64,000 nt of DNA from Cherax quadricarinatus. Lineage: Eukaryota; Arthropoda; Malacostraca; Decapoda; Parastacidae. The stretch spans positions 1-64,000 of the forward strand of contig NW_027196430.1 of NCBI RefSeq assembly GCF_038502225.1. The letters are read 5' to 3'. A model generated the notes under the pieces. It ran no database searches. It saw nothing but the letters and a program-made list of their open reading frames with translations, and was not told where the DNA came from. Position numbers and translations under genes: made by a program. This document shows positions 10,263-21,000 of this stretch, piece by piece. How positions within the stretch are numbered: position 1 is the stretch's first letter; the number at the start of each line of letters is the position of its first letter.

Positions 10263-10455
10263 TGTTTTGAAAAACCGACAAGTTGAAGATTGAGACATAT
10301 GCAACATATGGGAAACTTTATTCAGGAAACGTTTCGCCACACAGTGGCTTCATCAGTCCAGTACAAAGTATAAAGGCGTAAGGAGAGGAGGAGTTTGAGG
10401 TAATCAGTCCCTCACCCTGGAGTCGATGTGTTCAGTCCATCAGTCTTGTAGAATG
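10263..10455 (-). mobile_element. PLE-B LTR fragment
   Basis: Related to 11043-11520 and 15128-15376. On the minus strand it carries a hammerhead-like motif followed by AATAAAG, a polyadenylation-like signal, so minus is the sense strand. It is adjacent to PLE RT coding in the opposite orientation. Confidence 0.75.
10322..10360 (-). ncRNA. Hammerhead ribozyme-like motif, canonical core (PLE-B)
   Basis: On the minus strand: GGA, CUGAUGA (perfect canonical core), GCCAC-UGU-GUGGC (perfect helix II), GAAA, palindromic ACGU, U, then UCC pairing with GGA (helix I). The helix III position is only a self-complementary ACGU, the arrangement expected for ribozymes that work as tandem dimers. All conserved core bases are present. 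Confidence 0.75.
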
Positions 10456-10456
10456 T

Positions 10457-11042
10457 GTGGACGTCGTCCACGTAACGTAAAAATTCCCAAACGTTTTGAT
10501 GTACGGAATCTTCAGGCAAGGCTCAACGCAGTTGAACCGGCGATCCAGAAGAGTCCAATGACAAGCTACCTTTCCTCGACGTCCTTATTCACAAAGTAGA
10601 CAACAATCTAAGATTTCAAGTTTATCGGAAACCTACGAATAAAAATGATCTCACACACTTCTATTCCAGTCAAGATACTAAGACCAAAAGAGGCATCAAC
10701 ATCGGGTTTTTCCTAAGAGCGTACCGAATTTGTAGTCCTGAGTTTCTTGACGAGGAATGTACATACATTCACCAAACCTTCACTGAGTTACATTTTCTTT
10801 CCTTTTTCATCAAAGACTGCAAGAAAAGAGCTCTTCAGATCATTAATTCTCCATGCACCAACAACACTCCTAACAAAGTTATAATTCTTCCCAACAGCCA
10901 GGTTGCACTGAACGTTTCTAAAGTACTTTCACAAGCTAACACCAGAGTCGCCATCGCTTCCAGCACTTCAATAAAGGATCTGACCAGGACAAAATCAAAG
11001 CACCACGGAACAGTCAATGCAGGGGTTTACACTATACCCTGT
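10457..11042 (+). pseudogene. PLE reverse transcriptase, thumb and linker
   Basis: No start codon is needed to recognise this: the plus strand reads through PLE RT motifs, starting at a degenerate active site (VDVV in place of the usual VDDV), then DVRNLQARLNAVEPAIQ, and in a second frame PFLDVLIHKVDNNLRFQVYR, KPTNKNDLTHFYSSQDTKTK and RGINIGFFLRAYRICSPEFL. Similarity ends near 11042 (VYTIPC), just before the GIY-YIG domain would start. There is at least one frameshift between the two segments. PLE RTs are telomerase-like and target-primed. The coding strand is opposite to the flanking PLE-B LTRs. Confidence 0.75.
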
Positions 11043-11520
11043 GAAGAACAGGAGGAGAATGAGGTAATCAGTTCCTCAACCTTGAGTCGATGTGGTCAGT
11101 CCATCAATCTTGAATAGAATTCGGCATATGAGCGGAGGAGCTTATAAACCGTAGGCAGGAGAGGTGCAGCAGTCGTAGGTGGTGTCACATTTCCCCAATG
11201 TGGAAGTAGGTCGTGCCCAAGGGTTAGGCAAGCGAAGAATTCCCAAGTATTAAGATTCCAAGAAGTTGCAGTGTCTGACAGGATTGTAGATGAATGGTTC
11301 ACAGAACCGACACGTTGATAAATTAGACACATGTGCAACTCTTGGGAATCTTTATTAAGGAAACGTTTCGCCACATAGTGGCTTTATTAGTCCATACACA
11401 GGAGAAGCATGAAGAACAGGAGGAGAACGAGGTAATCAGTCCCTCAACCTTGAGTCGAGTGGTCAGTCCATCAATCTTGAATAGAATACGGCATATGAGC
11501 GGAGAAGGAGCTTTTAAACA
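11043..11520 (-). mobile_element. PLE-B LTR, partly duplicated
   Basis: The segment 11045-11130 recurs, with small changes, at 11405-11500 (GAGGAGAA..GAGGTAATCAGT..CCTCAACCTTGAGTCGA). An LTR unit is thus repeated around the hammerhead-like motif at 11358-11396. Positions 11140-11345 are almost the same as 15128-15340. Confidence 0.7.
11358..11396 (-). ncRNA. Decayed hammerhead-like motif (PLE-B)
   Basis: Same layout as 10322-10360 with perfect helix II (GCCAC/GUGGC), GAAA, ACGU and UCC/GGA. The core reads CUAAUAA, losing the essential G5 and changing G8, so this copy is predicted inactive. Confidence 0.55.
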
Positions 11521-12830
11521 CACTTACAAAACACACCAGAGCACTGCTTACTCACGATGCATTACTCTAACAGAGTAAAGATCAAACCAGCGAGTGGCAC
11601 AACCAATGAGCCGTCCAAACTAGTACTTGCAGCTGTCGTTAGTGGCAGGCTGCAAGTCAAATGTAATGCGATTTTATCGCTCAAGGAGGCCTTTGTTGTC
11701 GTCTGTACAGACGACACAGAGGCTGAGAAACTACTTACCACTACTGCTACTACCACTCTACGAGACCAGGGATTTCTTGTCTTGACTTCCCCAGCACTGA
11801 GGGCCAGAAGAACTGTGTTCCTCAAGCGACTCGACAACCTTATCACTGTACAGGCCACTGAAGAAATCGAAGAAACAAAGAACCCTTGGGCCAAGGTGGA
11901 CTTCATTACTAAAATACACAATGCTTCATCCATGCTGAAGGTCACCTTCAGTGACGTCAACATGGCAGCCAGAGCTCTCGCTGAGGGCCTGGCTATTCGC
12001 TACTTCCACATCAACCCAGCTTTCATCGAAACAGAGAAATTCCAACATATCTCACAGTGCTATAATTGTTACTCATACTTACACACCACAAATGATTGTC
12101 CTACCAAGGACAAGAAGTTCTGCTCCACCTGTGGCCGTGAGGGTCATGACTTCAAGAATTGCACTACTGCTTCACCCCCTAAATGCTTGAACTGCAAGAA
12201 TGACCACCATACTCTTGCTGCCAGGTGCCCTACCAGAAGAGACATACTCAAGAAACAACAACAACAACAAAAGAAACCCAACCCACAAGCAACCACATAT
12301 TCTGCTATCACCAAGCTTCAAGCAGACACTACCAAGATACTACAAGCCACGCAAGCTGTTCCCACCACTTTCCTGCCAGCACCTACTGCCGACTCCACCA
12401 AGATTCTTTATTGCATTATGTATGCTCATGTACAGAATGCAGCTGAGCCTGGTTCCTTCAACACCACCATCAATGAACTTTTCAAACTAAATAATATGCC
12501 TGGCCTCACATTCCCTGCATCACCACCTTCCACTGAGATCCTAAGATCTACTGCAAATATTACCAGCATCACCGCTGCTCCACCGCTGTCACAACCTCCA
12601 CTAGACACAGAGATGGACCAATCAGAGACCACTGAGACGTCGGCAAACCCCACCAATGAGAGTCCACTACCGCTTGCATCCACTGCTAGAGCAACTGACC
12701 AGTCGGAAATCTCGCCTTCACCAGTTCAGCCACCAGCCAAGAAAGCAAAAACACAAGAAACTGCGGATGCATCTCACGGTGCCACTGCCACTGACACTGC
12801 TGCACCACAACAAGTCCGATGCCTGAAGGG

Positions 12831-14046
12831 AGGTGTCGGGCAAAAAAATGTAGCTCTTTTGTTTACCGTCCGATTTCCTCCAGTTTTGGTGCACAAGACA
12901 AAGTGTTTTCACTCATTTTTGAAAATATTTATCAAAAATATACCTCAAACAACAACTGAGAAAAGACTGAAAAAGGACTGTTTACTGAAAATGCCCTTGT
13001 GCCCAACTTTATCCCTATATGGGACTATGTAAGGTCGTTTGGACACTTGGTGCCGAGAGAACAATGCTTATACGTATTTGCTAAAAGCACCTTTCCTCTA
13101 AATAACTTATTTTTATTTCACAAAAAAATAAAGTTTGTTAGTTCCTGGAATGTTGCAAAAAATCTGCCCTTTACTCCCACATAACTCCGAAAGTATTTGG
13201 AATACTTCCAAAAATGACCTTTAGCTAAATAGAGAAATCATTATTCTACAATGTCTGTGAATATTATTCCATTTAATTAAGTAATAAAGGAAGAATGATG
13301 GGTATTAGGTGAATAAGTTACTTCCGAGATATTGGCCGAGAGCGCCAGCCGGCCCCCCGTCTCGAAAAAAAAAAAATCGCGAAAATCGCGTTTATTTCGG
13401 TGTATTTCTTAGTAAACTGGTGTTCTAGTGCAGTTATCCTCTTCAATACACCGTTTTCTATCATTGAAGACCAAGTCATACAACAAGAAGTCGAGGGGTA
13501 ACAATTTTATATCGAATATTAATGGTGGATTCTCGCCATATTATGGCCTATTTTATTCAGTCTAGAGTATATAACATGTTTATATGTTATTTATAGTGTT
13601 TATTATATCATATTAGATCAATTCTGATAGATAAATAAGCCGTAGAGTTGATATATAAGCTGATATAAGCGTAATAATGAAGTGATTTCTCCTGGCACTC
13701 TCGGGAGCGGCGGTAGGCCTGGGAGGATCAAGGTCTACGGTAATCTCCGCCTACTGTTTTATGATGTCAAATAGTCAGTTATTATATTAGAAAGAATAAT
13801 GCAAGAAAAAGCGATAAAAAACAAGGAAAAATTGCAAAAATATATGGGCTGTGAGCAGACGCGCTACCTACATCGCCGTCACCATACCTGATATAAATGA
13901 CTATAATTTCTTGTGGAAACGCCGTAGAACATTGATTCTTGTACAATTGTGTTGCCAAAGTGATAAGCTATTTTTCGGTATATATAACTCAATTTCCATA
14001 ATTTTTCGATTTTTGGTTGAGCGCACGCGGAAATTGCCCTACAGCT
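12831..14046. mobile_element. Non-autonomous TIR element, 1.2 kb
   Basis: The ends are AGGTGTCGGGCAA (12831-12843) and its near inverse TTGCCCTACAGCT (14034-14046), a 13-bp terminal inverted repeat with two mismatches. It is flanked by AAGGG on both sides (12826-12830 and 14047-14051), a 5-bp target duplication. No transposase-like frame is present; the interior is AT-rich with a TCGCGAAAATCGCG palindrome near 13376. The superfamily is not identified. Confidence 0.7.
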
Positions 14047-14231
14047 AAGGGTGTATACTTCTACACAACCAAGCAGTATAAGAACAGAATGCTGTCTTCA
14101 GAAATCCATCAGCACCTCCAGGACGGAACAGTCAAGTATACCTACGACCAAACTGTTACGTACACCACTGCAGACATGACCAGACTACTCACTGCCAACA
14201 CCCAACACCTTGTGGAAGTCGAGTACACCTC

Positions 14232-14519
14232 TTCATCGTTACCATGCCTAACCCTTCTAGGGTAGGGTAGGTGCCTGAGCCCGAGCATTTAGCTCATAAG
14301 ACTGTCATTCCCATTTGCCCCCTCGGGGCAGGGATGGCAGACCAGAGAGGCCTAGTTTGTGGCTAGGCCTGGGGACAGTTGGTCCCAAAGATGAGGAGGT
14401 ACTTGTGCCTCCTCCCATGGGAGACTTAGGTCTCAGACACTCCCTAAAGAGGGAGCCAAGGCCGGGCCACCACTTGGAAAAGGCCTGGGCTGGGAGAATA
14501 CCGGCTAATCTTTAATAAA
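14232..14519 (+). mobile_element. 288-bp SINE-like insert with 11-bp target duplication
   Basis: It lies between exact copies of GAGTACACCTC (14221-14231 and 14520-14530) and ends in TTTAATAAA. Relatives are at 14938-15127 (same body: CTTCTAGGGCAGGGT, CTTGTGCCTCCTCCCATGG, GGGAGCCAAGGCC) and, more distantly, at 14690-14870. I see no convincing tRNA-like head. Confidence 0.75.
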
Positions 14520-14589
14520 GAGTACACCTCAAAGAGGAAATTCAAGATGCTTCAGAATGGGGACCTTGAAGACAGTACCCTCCTCTAGC

Positions 14590-14937
14590 ACGACTATCCA
14601 TGGCCATTCACCATGAAGATAAGTTTCCCCAGCACTTTGCTGTCTGCTAAAGCTGGGGAGTGGCTCCAGTCGACCCTGTAACTGCTGTCTTTGCCCGACT
14701 GCGCTTCTCTTCGGGGAAATCAGCGCAAGATAGAAGAAGACGACACCCTCCAACCAGAGGGCCAAGAAAGAAGAAAGAAGATGATCATCACCCCCCACCC
14801 AGGGGGCCACTGCCGGGTCACCATCTGGAGAAGACCTGGGCCGGAAGTACCAGCGAATCAACATGAATGAATGAATGAAAATGAACACCAACACACGACA
14901 CTCCACACAGGAGAGCACAGCGCTAGCACGATCAACA
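14590..14937 (+). mobile_element. LINE ORF2 start remnant and SINE-related segment
   Basis: 14600-14650 could be the first codons of the LINE-3 ORF2 (MAIHHEDKFPQHFAV, then stop). 14690-14880 resembles the 3' half of the neighbouring SINE (CACTGCCGGGTCACCATCTG) and ends in a four-unit GAAT repeat. 14881-14937 is unassigned. Confidence 0.45.
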
Positions 14938-15127
14938 CCATGCCCTGCCCTTCTAGGGCAGGGTTGGTGCCAGAGCCCGAGTTTGTAGCTCACAAGATGA
15001 GGGGGGTACTTGTGCCTCCTCCCATGGAAGACTTAGGTCTCAGACACTCCCTAGACAGGGAGCCAAGGCCAGGCCACCACTTGGAAGGGCCCGGGCCGGG
15101 AGAACACTGGCGAATCTTTAACAACAT
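14938..15127 (+). mobile_element. SINE-like copy, related to 14232-14519
   Basis: Matches the other copy from CCTGCCCTTCTAGGGCAGGG to AATCTTTAA, with an internal deletion. It runs directly into a PLE-B LTR at 15128. Confidence 0.7.
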
Positions 15128-15376
15128 ATAAACCGTAGGCAGGAGAGGTGCAGCAGTCGTAGGTGGTGTCACATTTGCCGAATGTGGAAGTAGGTCGTGC
15201 CCAAGGCTTAGGCAAGCGAAGAATTCCCAAGTATTAAGATCCCAAGAAATTGCAGTGTCTGACAGAATTGTAGATGAATGGTTCACAGAACCGACACGTT
15301 GATAAATTAGACACATGTGCAACTCTTGGGTATCTTTATTAAGGAAACGTTTCGCCACACAATGGCTTCATCAGTC
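15128..15376 (-). mobile_element. PLE-B LTR with hammerhead-like motif
   Basis: Nearly identical to 11140-11395. The hammerhead-like motif is at 15341-15379 (minus): GGA, canonical CUGAUGA, GCCAU/GUGGC helix II with one G-U pair, GAAA, ACGU, U, UCC. It is followed on the minus strand by AATAAAG. The satellite begins immediately beyond. Confidence 0.75.
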
Positions 15377-15379
15377 CAT
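15341..15379 (-). ncRNA. Hammerhead ribozyme-like motif, canonical core (PLE-B)
   Basis: A second copy with the full CUGAUGA...GAAA core. Helix I can extend beyond UCC/GGA by further A-U pairs. It differs from 10322-10360 by a helix II wobble pair, which preserves structure. Confidence 0.7.
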
Positions 15380-17636
15380 TAGCAGTGAAACAGCCTGCTA
15401 TACCAAACAGAAAACACTCTAGTTCCCTTCTCGGTTTCTCTAATGCTTGGAATACCAAATAAATTTTCCAGACGAGTCTCGTTAGCAGTGCCACAGTCTG
15501 GTCTACCAAACAGAAAACAACGTAGTTCCCTATATGGTTTCTTGTGAGCTGGGTATACCAGTCTGGTCTACCAAATAGAAAAGACATTAGTGCCCTATTC
15601 GGTTTCTCTAGGGCAGTGTATACCAAATAAATTTTGCAGAAGGGTCTCATTAGCAGCGCCACAGTTTAATCTACCAAATGGAAAACACTCTAGTGCCCTT
15701 TTCGGTATTTCAAGGGCGGGGTACACCAAATAAATTATCCAGAGAGGTCTGAATAGCAGTGCCACAGCCTACTCTACCAAATAGAAAACACTCTAGTCCC
15801 CTTTTCGGTTTCTTTAGGGCTTCGAATACCAAACAAATTTCCCAGGCGAGTCTACTTAGCAGCGCCACAGTCTGGTCTACCAAACAGAAAACAACGTAGT
15901 TCCCTATTCGGTTTCTTGTGGGCTGGGTATACCACAGTCTCGTCTACCAAATAGAAAACAACCTAGTTCCATATTCGGTTTCTCTAGGGCGATGTATACT
16001 AAATAAATTTTCCAGACAGGTATTGTTAGCAGCGCCACAGTCTGGTCTACCAAACAGAAAACAACGTAGTTCCCTATTCAGTTTCTTGTGGGCTGGGCAT
16101 ACCACAGTCTCGTCTACCAAATAGAAAACACATTACTGCCCTGTTCGGTTTCTCTAGTGCAGTGTATACCAAATAAATTTTCCAGAGAGGTCTCATTAGC
16201 AGCGCCACTGTTTGGTCTACTAAATAGAAAACAACCTGGTTCGCTATTCGGTTTCTCTAGGGCTGGGTATATCAAATAAATTTTCCAGAAGGGTCTCATT
16301 AGCAGCACCACAGTTTAGTCTACAAAATGGAAAAAACACTGGTGCTCTTTCCGTTTTCTCTAGGGCGGGGTATACCAATTAAATTATCCAGAGAGGTCTG
16401 ATTAGCAGTGCCACAGCCTGCTCTACAAAATAGAAAACACTCTAGCTCCCTTCTCGGTTTCTCTAGGGCTTGGAATACCAAATAAATTTTCCAGACGTGT
16501 CTCGTTAGCAGCGCCACAGTCTGGTCTACCAAACAGAAAACAACGTTGTTCCTTATTCGGTTTCTTGTGGGCTGGGTATACCACAGTCTAGTCTACGAAA
16601 TGGAAAAGACATTAATACCTTACTCGGTTTCTCTAGGGCAGTGTATACCAAATAAATTTTCCAGAGAGGTCTCATTAGCTGCGACACTGTTTGGTCTATC
16701 AAAAAGAAAACAACCTAGTTCCCTATTCGGTTTCTCTAGGGCTGGGTATACCAAATAAATTTTACAGAAGGGTTTCATTAGCAGTGCCACAGTTTTTCCT
16801 ACCAAATGGAAAACACTCTAATTCACTTTTCGGTTTGTCTAGGGCAGGGTATACCAAATAAATTATCCAGAGTGGTCTGGTTAGCAGTGCCACAGCCTTC
16901 ACTAAGGAATAGAAAACACACTAGTTCCCTTTTCCATTTCTCAATGGCTTGGAATACCAAAAAAATTTCCAGACGGGTCTCGTTAGCCGCGCCACAGTCT
17001 GGTCTACCAAACAGAAAACAATGTAGTGCCCTATTCGGTTTATCTAGGGCAGTGTACACCAAATAAATTTTCCAGGGAGGTCTCATTAGCATCATCACTG
17101 TTTGGTTTACCAATTAGAAAAGAACCTAGTTCCCTATTCGGTTTCTCTAGGGCTGGGTATACCAAATAAATTTTTCAGAAGGGTCTCAATAGCAGAGCCC
17201 TAGTTTATTCCTCCAAATGGAAATTACTCTAGTGCCCTTTTCGGTTTCTCTAGGGTGGGTATACCAAAAAAATTATCCAGTGGGGTCTGATTAGCAGTGG
17301 CACAGCCTGCTCTACCAAACAGAAAACACTCTGGTTCCCTTTTCGGTTTCTCTAGGGCATGGAATACAAAATAAATTTTCCTGACGGGTCTCTTCAGCAG
17401 TGCCACAGTCTGGTCTACCAAACAGAAAACAACGTAGTTCCCTATTCGGTTTCTTGTGGGATGGGTATACCACAGCCTGGTATTCCAAATAGAATAGACA
17501 TTAGTGGCCTATTTGGTTTCTCTAGGGCAGTGTATACCAAATAAATTTTCCCGAGAGGTCTGATTAGCAGAGCCACAGTTTAGTCTACCAAATGCAAAAC
17601 ACTCTAGTGCCCTTTTCGGTTTCTCTAGGGTGGGGT
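15377..17636 (+). repeat. Complex satellite, block 1
   Basis: Tandem ~103-bp monomers sharing CTCTAGGGC, TACCAAATAAATTTTCCAGA and TTAGCAGCGCCACAG. Four full monomer types plus one short ~65-bp type (ending CTTGTGGGCTGGGTATACCA) form a higher-order unit. The short type recurs at 16035, 16514 and 16992, spacings of 479 and 478 bp; other spacings differ by about one monomer. The block is interrupted at 17636 by Gypsy-1. Confidence 0.9.
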
Positions 17637-17954
17637 TGTAGTGATACTGCTCCTGTGGGGAGCAGCAGCAGGATAATACTGCACCACCTCTCGGGGCCCT
17701 TAACAACAACAACAGTTTGGTGTGTGTCATGGGCGCCAACACATGGTGTGTGATTCTCTTCTCTTCTACTATCCCTATATTAGTGATGCAGATTACATGG
17801 TGAGTTTAAATATGTTGACATATGCAAGACATCACCATCCCTGTAGAAGCCATTATTAGATGTACTAGTCATTATATTTTGTTGTTGCAGAAGTACTATG
17901 AAGATTCTATGTTCAATAAAGCCTAGAGATAAGGTCTGTGTTTCTATCACAACA
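17637..17954 (+). repeat. Gypsy-1 5' LTR
   Basis: 318 bp, TGTAGTG...CACAACA (TG...CA ends). It contains CAATAAAGCC near its 3' end as a polyadenylation-type signal. It lacks 24 bp that are present in the 3' LTR and in the copy at 1-269. Confidence 0.95.
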
Positions 17955-17973
17955 ATTTATTGAACATAGAATC
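17903..17973 (+). promoter_or_regulatory. LTR / primer-site inverted repeat (possible self-primer)
   Basis: GATTCTATGTTCAATAAA (17903-17920, in the LTR) is perfectly complementary to TTTATTGAACATAGAATC (17956-17973), which starts one base after the LTR, exactly where the primer-binding site should be. No tRNA-type TGG start is seen there. The 18-bp stem with a 35-base loop could provide a fold-back primer as in Tf1-like self-priming elements; that role is inferred. Confidence 0.6.
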
Positions 17974-18016
17974 CTGGGCTACCTGGTGGTGATCCTGCGC
18001 TAGACTACATCACAAC

Positions 18017-21000
18017 ATGGAGCGTTTACTGAAACCTGAGAGGCTAGACTGTGACCCCAGCTTATCAACGGCTGCTCAGGAATGGAAGCACTGGTTTAAG
18101 ACTTTCGAAAACTTCTTGGGAGCCCTTCCTAAAGAAGATCTAGATAAACTAAGTCTGCTCATCAATTTTGTGTCACCTAAGATATATGAGGCTATTTCTG
18201 AGTGTAATACCTACGAAGATGCTATCAAAACCCTCAAGTCTCAGTATATTAAACCTACAAATGAAATCTTTGCACGCTATCGCCTTGCAACTCGCCGCCA
18301 GCAGATTGATGAATCCTTAGAGGAATACCTTCAAGCACTGAAAATTTTAGGTAAGGACTGTCACTTCCAAGCAGTGACAGCTGCTCAGTATTGTGAAGAG
18401 TCCATCAGGGATGCTTTTATCAGTGGCCTGCAATCACCAATAATAAGGCAGCGTTTATTGGAGAATAAAACTCTCGACTTAGCCGCTGCCTTTGACCAGG
18501 CAAGAGCTCTAGATTCAGCCCAGAAGAATTCTGAAGTATACAGTACCACTCAGCCTTCTCGAGTGGTAAGTGCTGCAATTCCTGACCAAGACTCTTGCAA
18601 TGAAGTTACTGTGGAACCTGCCTCAGTGACAGCAGCAGCAGGTACGGTGTGTTTCTTTTGTGGTTTTTCAAGACATCCACGTCCAAAGTGTCCTGCTCGT
18701 GAAGCAATGTGCCGTAAATGCCACAAGAAAGGTCACTTTGCTAAAGTATGTCGTGCTAATGCATCAACAAGAGCTAGTGCCTCCACACATTCCAGTGATC
18801 ATGCGACTCTAGCAACAGTGACTTCTGCGGCTACTCCAAATTCACTGTCAAAGGCAGTTGTGAAAGTATTCATCAAAGGAACAGAAGTAGATGGTCTTAT
18901 TGATAGTGGCAGCTCAGAGAGTTTCATCAACCTTGACTTAGTTAAACGGCTCTCCTTGACTCTACATCACTCATCAGGTACCGTTTCCATGGCATCAACA
19001 TCTCTCTCTATTCAGACCTTAGGGTTTTGTAAGGTAAATCTCAGAGTTAATGGAAAGGATTATCAAGATGTACATTTAGCTATTCTGCCACAACTGTGCT
19101 CTGATGTTATCCTTGGTCAGGACTTTCAGAAGCTGCATGGTAGTGTCACCTTAACATATGGAGGTGAACTGCCTCCTCTTGTTGTCTGTGGACTTAGCAC
19201 TTTAAGGGTAGACCCACCAAAGCTGTTTGCAAATCTTACCGCGGATTGCCATCCTATATCAGCTAAGTCACGCCGCTATTCTTATGAGGATCGGATGTTC
19301 ATTGAGAAAGAAACTCAGAGGCTGCTGAAGGAGGGTATTATAGAACCGAGTGATTCCCCTTGGCGTGCACAGGTTGTTGTTGTTAAAGATGGTTATAGGA
19401 AACGGAGACTGGCTATCGATTACTCTGAGACAATCAACAAATTTACACTTCTTGATGGGTACCCTCTACCTCGAATTGATGATACAGTGAACAAAATTGC
19501 TCAGTACTATGTGTTTAGCACAATTGATCTACAGAGTGCCTATCATCAAGTCCCTATAAGGAATGAAGATAAACCATACACAGCATTTCAGGCTAGTGAT
19601 GGCCTGTATCAGTTTACCAGAGTCCCTTTTGGAGTCACCAATGGGGTAGCCTGCTTCCAACGAATTATGGATTCACTCATTCAGGAAGAGCAACTCATGG
19701 GAACTTACGCGTATTTAGATAATGTTACCATTTGTGGCAAGACCCAGGAGGAACATGATGCAAACCTTGATAAGTTTTTGGAAGCCGCCAAGAAGAAAAA
19801 TATCAGTTACAATGAGGAAAAGTGCACTTTTTCAACTAAAAGGCTTAGCATCCTTGGTTATGTAGTGGAAGGAGGTTCAATATTCCCAGACCCTGAACGA
19901 CTACGACCTCTACGGGAACTTCCAATGCCTCAAGACAAAAAGTCACTCCGAAGAACTCTTGGTCTCTTTGCTTATTACTCACAATGGATCTACAACTATT
20001 CAAGTAAAGTCCGCCCATTGAGTGCTACCACATTTCCTGTGACAAAGGAAGCAGAAGCCGCTTTCCATACTCTCAAACAAGACATTGAAAACTCAGTAGT
20101 TCAAGCCATTGATGAGTCCCTACCATTCGAAGTGGAAACGGATGCATCTGACATTGCCATTGCTGCAGTCTTGTCTCAGGCAGGACGACCAGTAGCCTTC
20201 TTTTCGAGAACTTTTCAAGGATCAGAGAAATGTTACGCTGCTGTAGAAAAGGAAGCCCAGACCATCATAGAAGCAGTTCGCCACTGGAGGCATTATTTAA
20301 CTGGTAGACATTTCACCATAAGGACTGACCAACGGTCCGTGATGTACATGTTCGACAAGAAGCACAAAAGTAGGATAAAGAATGACAAGATATTACGCTG
20401 GAGGATGGAACTATCGTGTTATGACTTTGATATTCTGTACCGACCGGGTCAAGAGAACATCTCACCTGATGCATTCTCTAGGTCCCACTGTGGAGCAGCA
20501 TGTCATGATTTGCAATCACTCTCAGCGCTCCACAAGGCTTTGTGTCACCCAGGAGTTACACGCCTGTACCATTTTGTCAAATCAAAGAACATGCCCTACT
20601 CAGTGGAAGATGTGCGACAAGTGATCAGAGCATGCAGAGTATGTGCAGAGTGCAAGCCAAACTTTCATCAGCCAGAGAAGACTCATCTCATAAAATCCAC
20701 CCAGCCTTTCGAGAGACTGAATATAGATTTCAAAGGACCTCTACCAAGCACAAATCAGAATAGGTATTTCCTTAACATAGTAGATGAATATTCAAGGTTT
20801 CCCTTTGTATTCCCCTGTGCAAATATGACTGCTTCAACTGTTATTAGTTGTCTTTCACAGTTGTTCTCTATTTTTGGTATGCCAGCTTATATCCATTCAG
20901 ACAGGGGATCCTCGTTCATGAGTAACGAACTTCAGGAGTTTTTGTCTAGCAAAGGTATTGCCTGCAGCAGAACAACAAGCTACAACCCTCAAGGCAATGG

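Larger units (their letters stand above)
11557..14588 (+). pseudogene. Jockey/I-type LINE ORF1 (three zinc knuckles), twice interrupted
   Basis: Open from 11557. The central gag-like region has three successive zinc knuckles at residues about 169-225: CYNCYSYLHTTNDC and CSTCGREGHDFKNC (both C-x2-C-x4-H-x4-C), then CLNCKNDHHTLAARC (C-x2-C-x4-H-x5-C), as in Jockey/I-clade ORF1 proteins that bind LINE RNA. A Gln- then Thr/Pro-rich region follows. The frame is broken at 12831 by a TIR element (12831-14046) and at 14232 by a SINE (14232-14519). Skipping each insert plus one copy of its target duplication leaves the reading frame open to a TAG at 14586-14588. A possible ORF2 start (ATG at 14600) follows but is lost within about 50 bp. 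Confidence 0.8.

Noticed and set aside
14315..15131. Short Pro/Arg-rich frames
   Set aside because: They lie within SINE-like repeats and are explained by them.
15377..17544. Satellite frames as a host protein family
   Set aside because: Frames occur on both strands, start at random points and lack splice or start context. Treated as satellite, with the minus-strand openness noted separately as weak.
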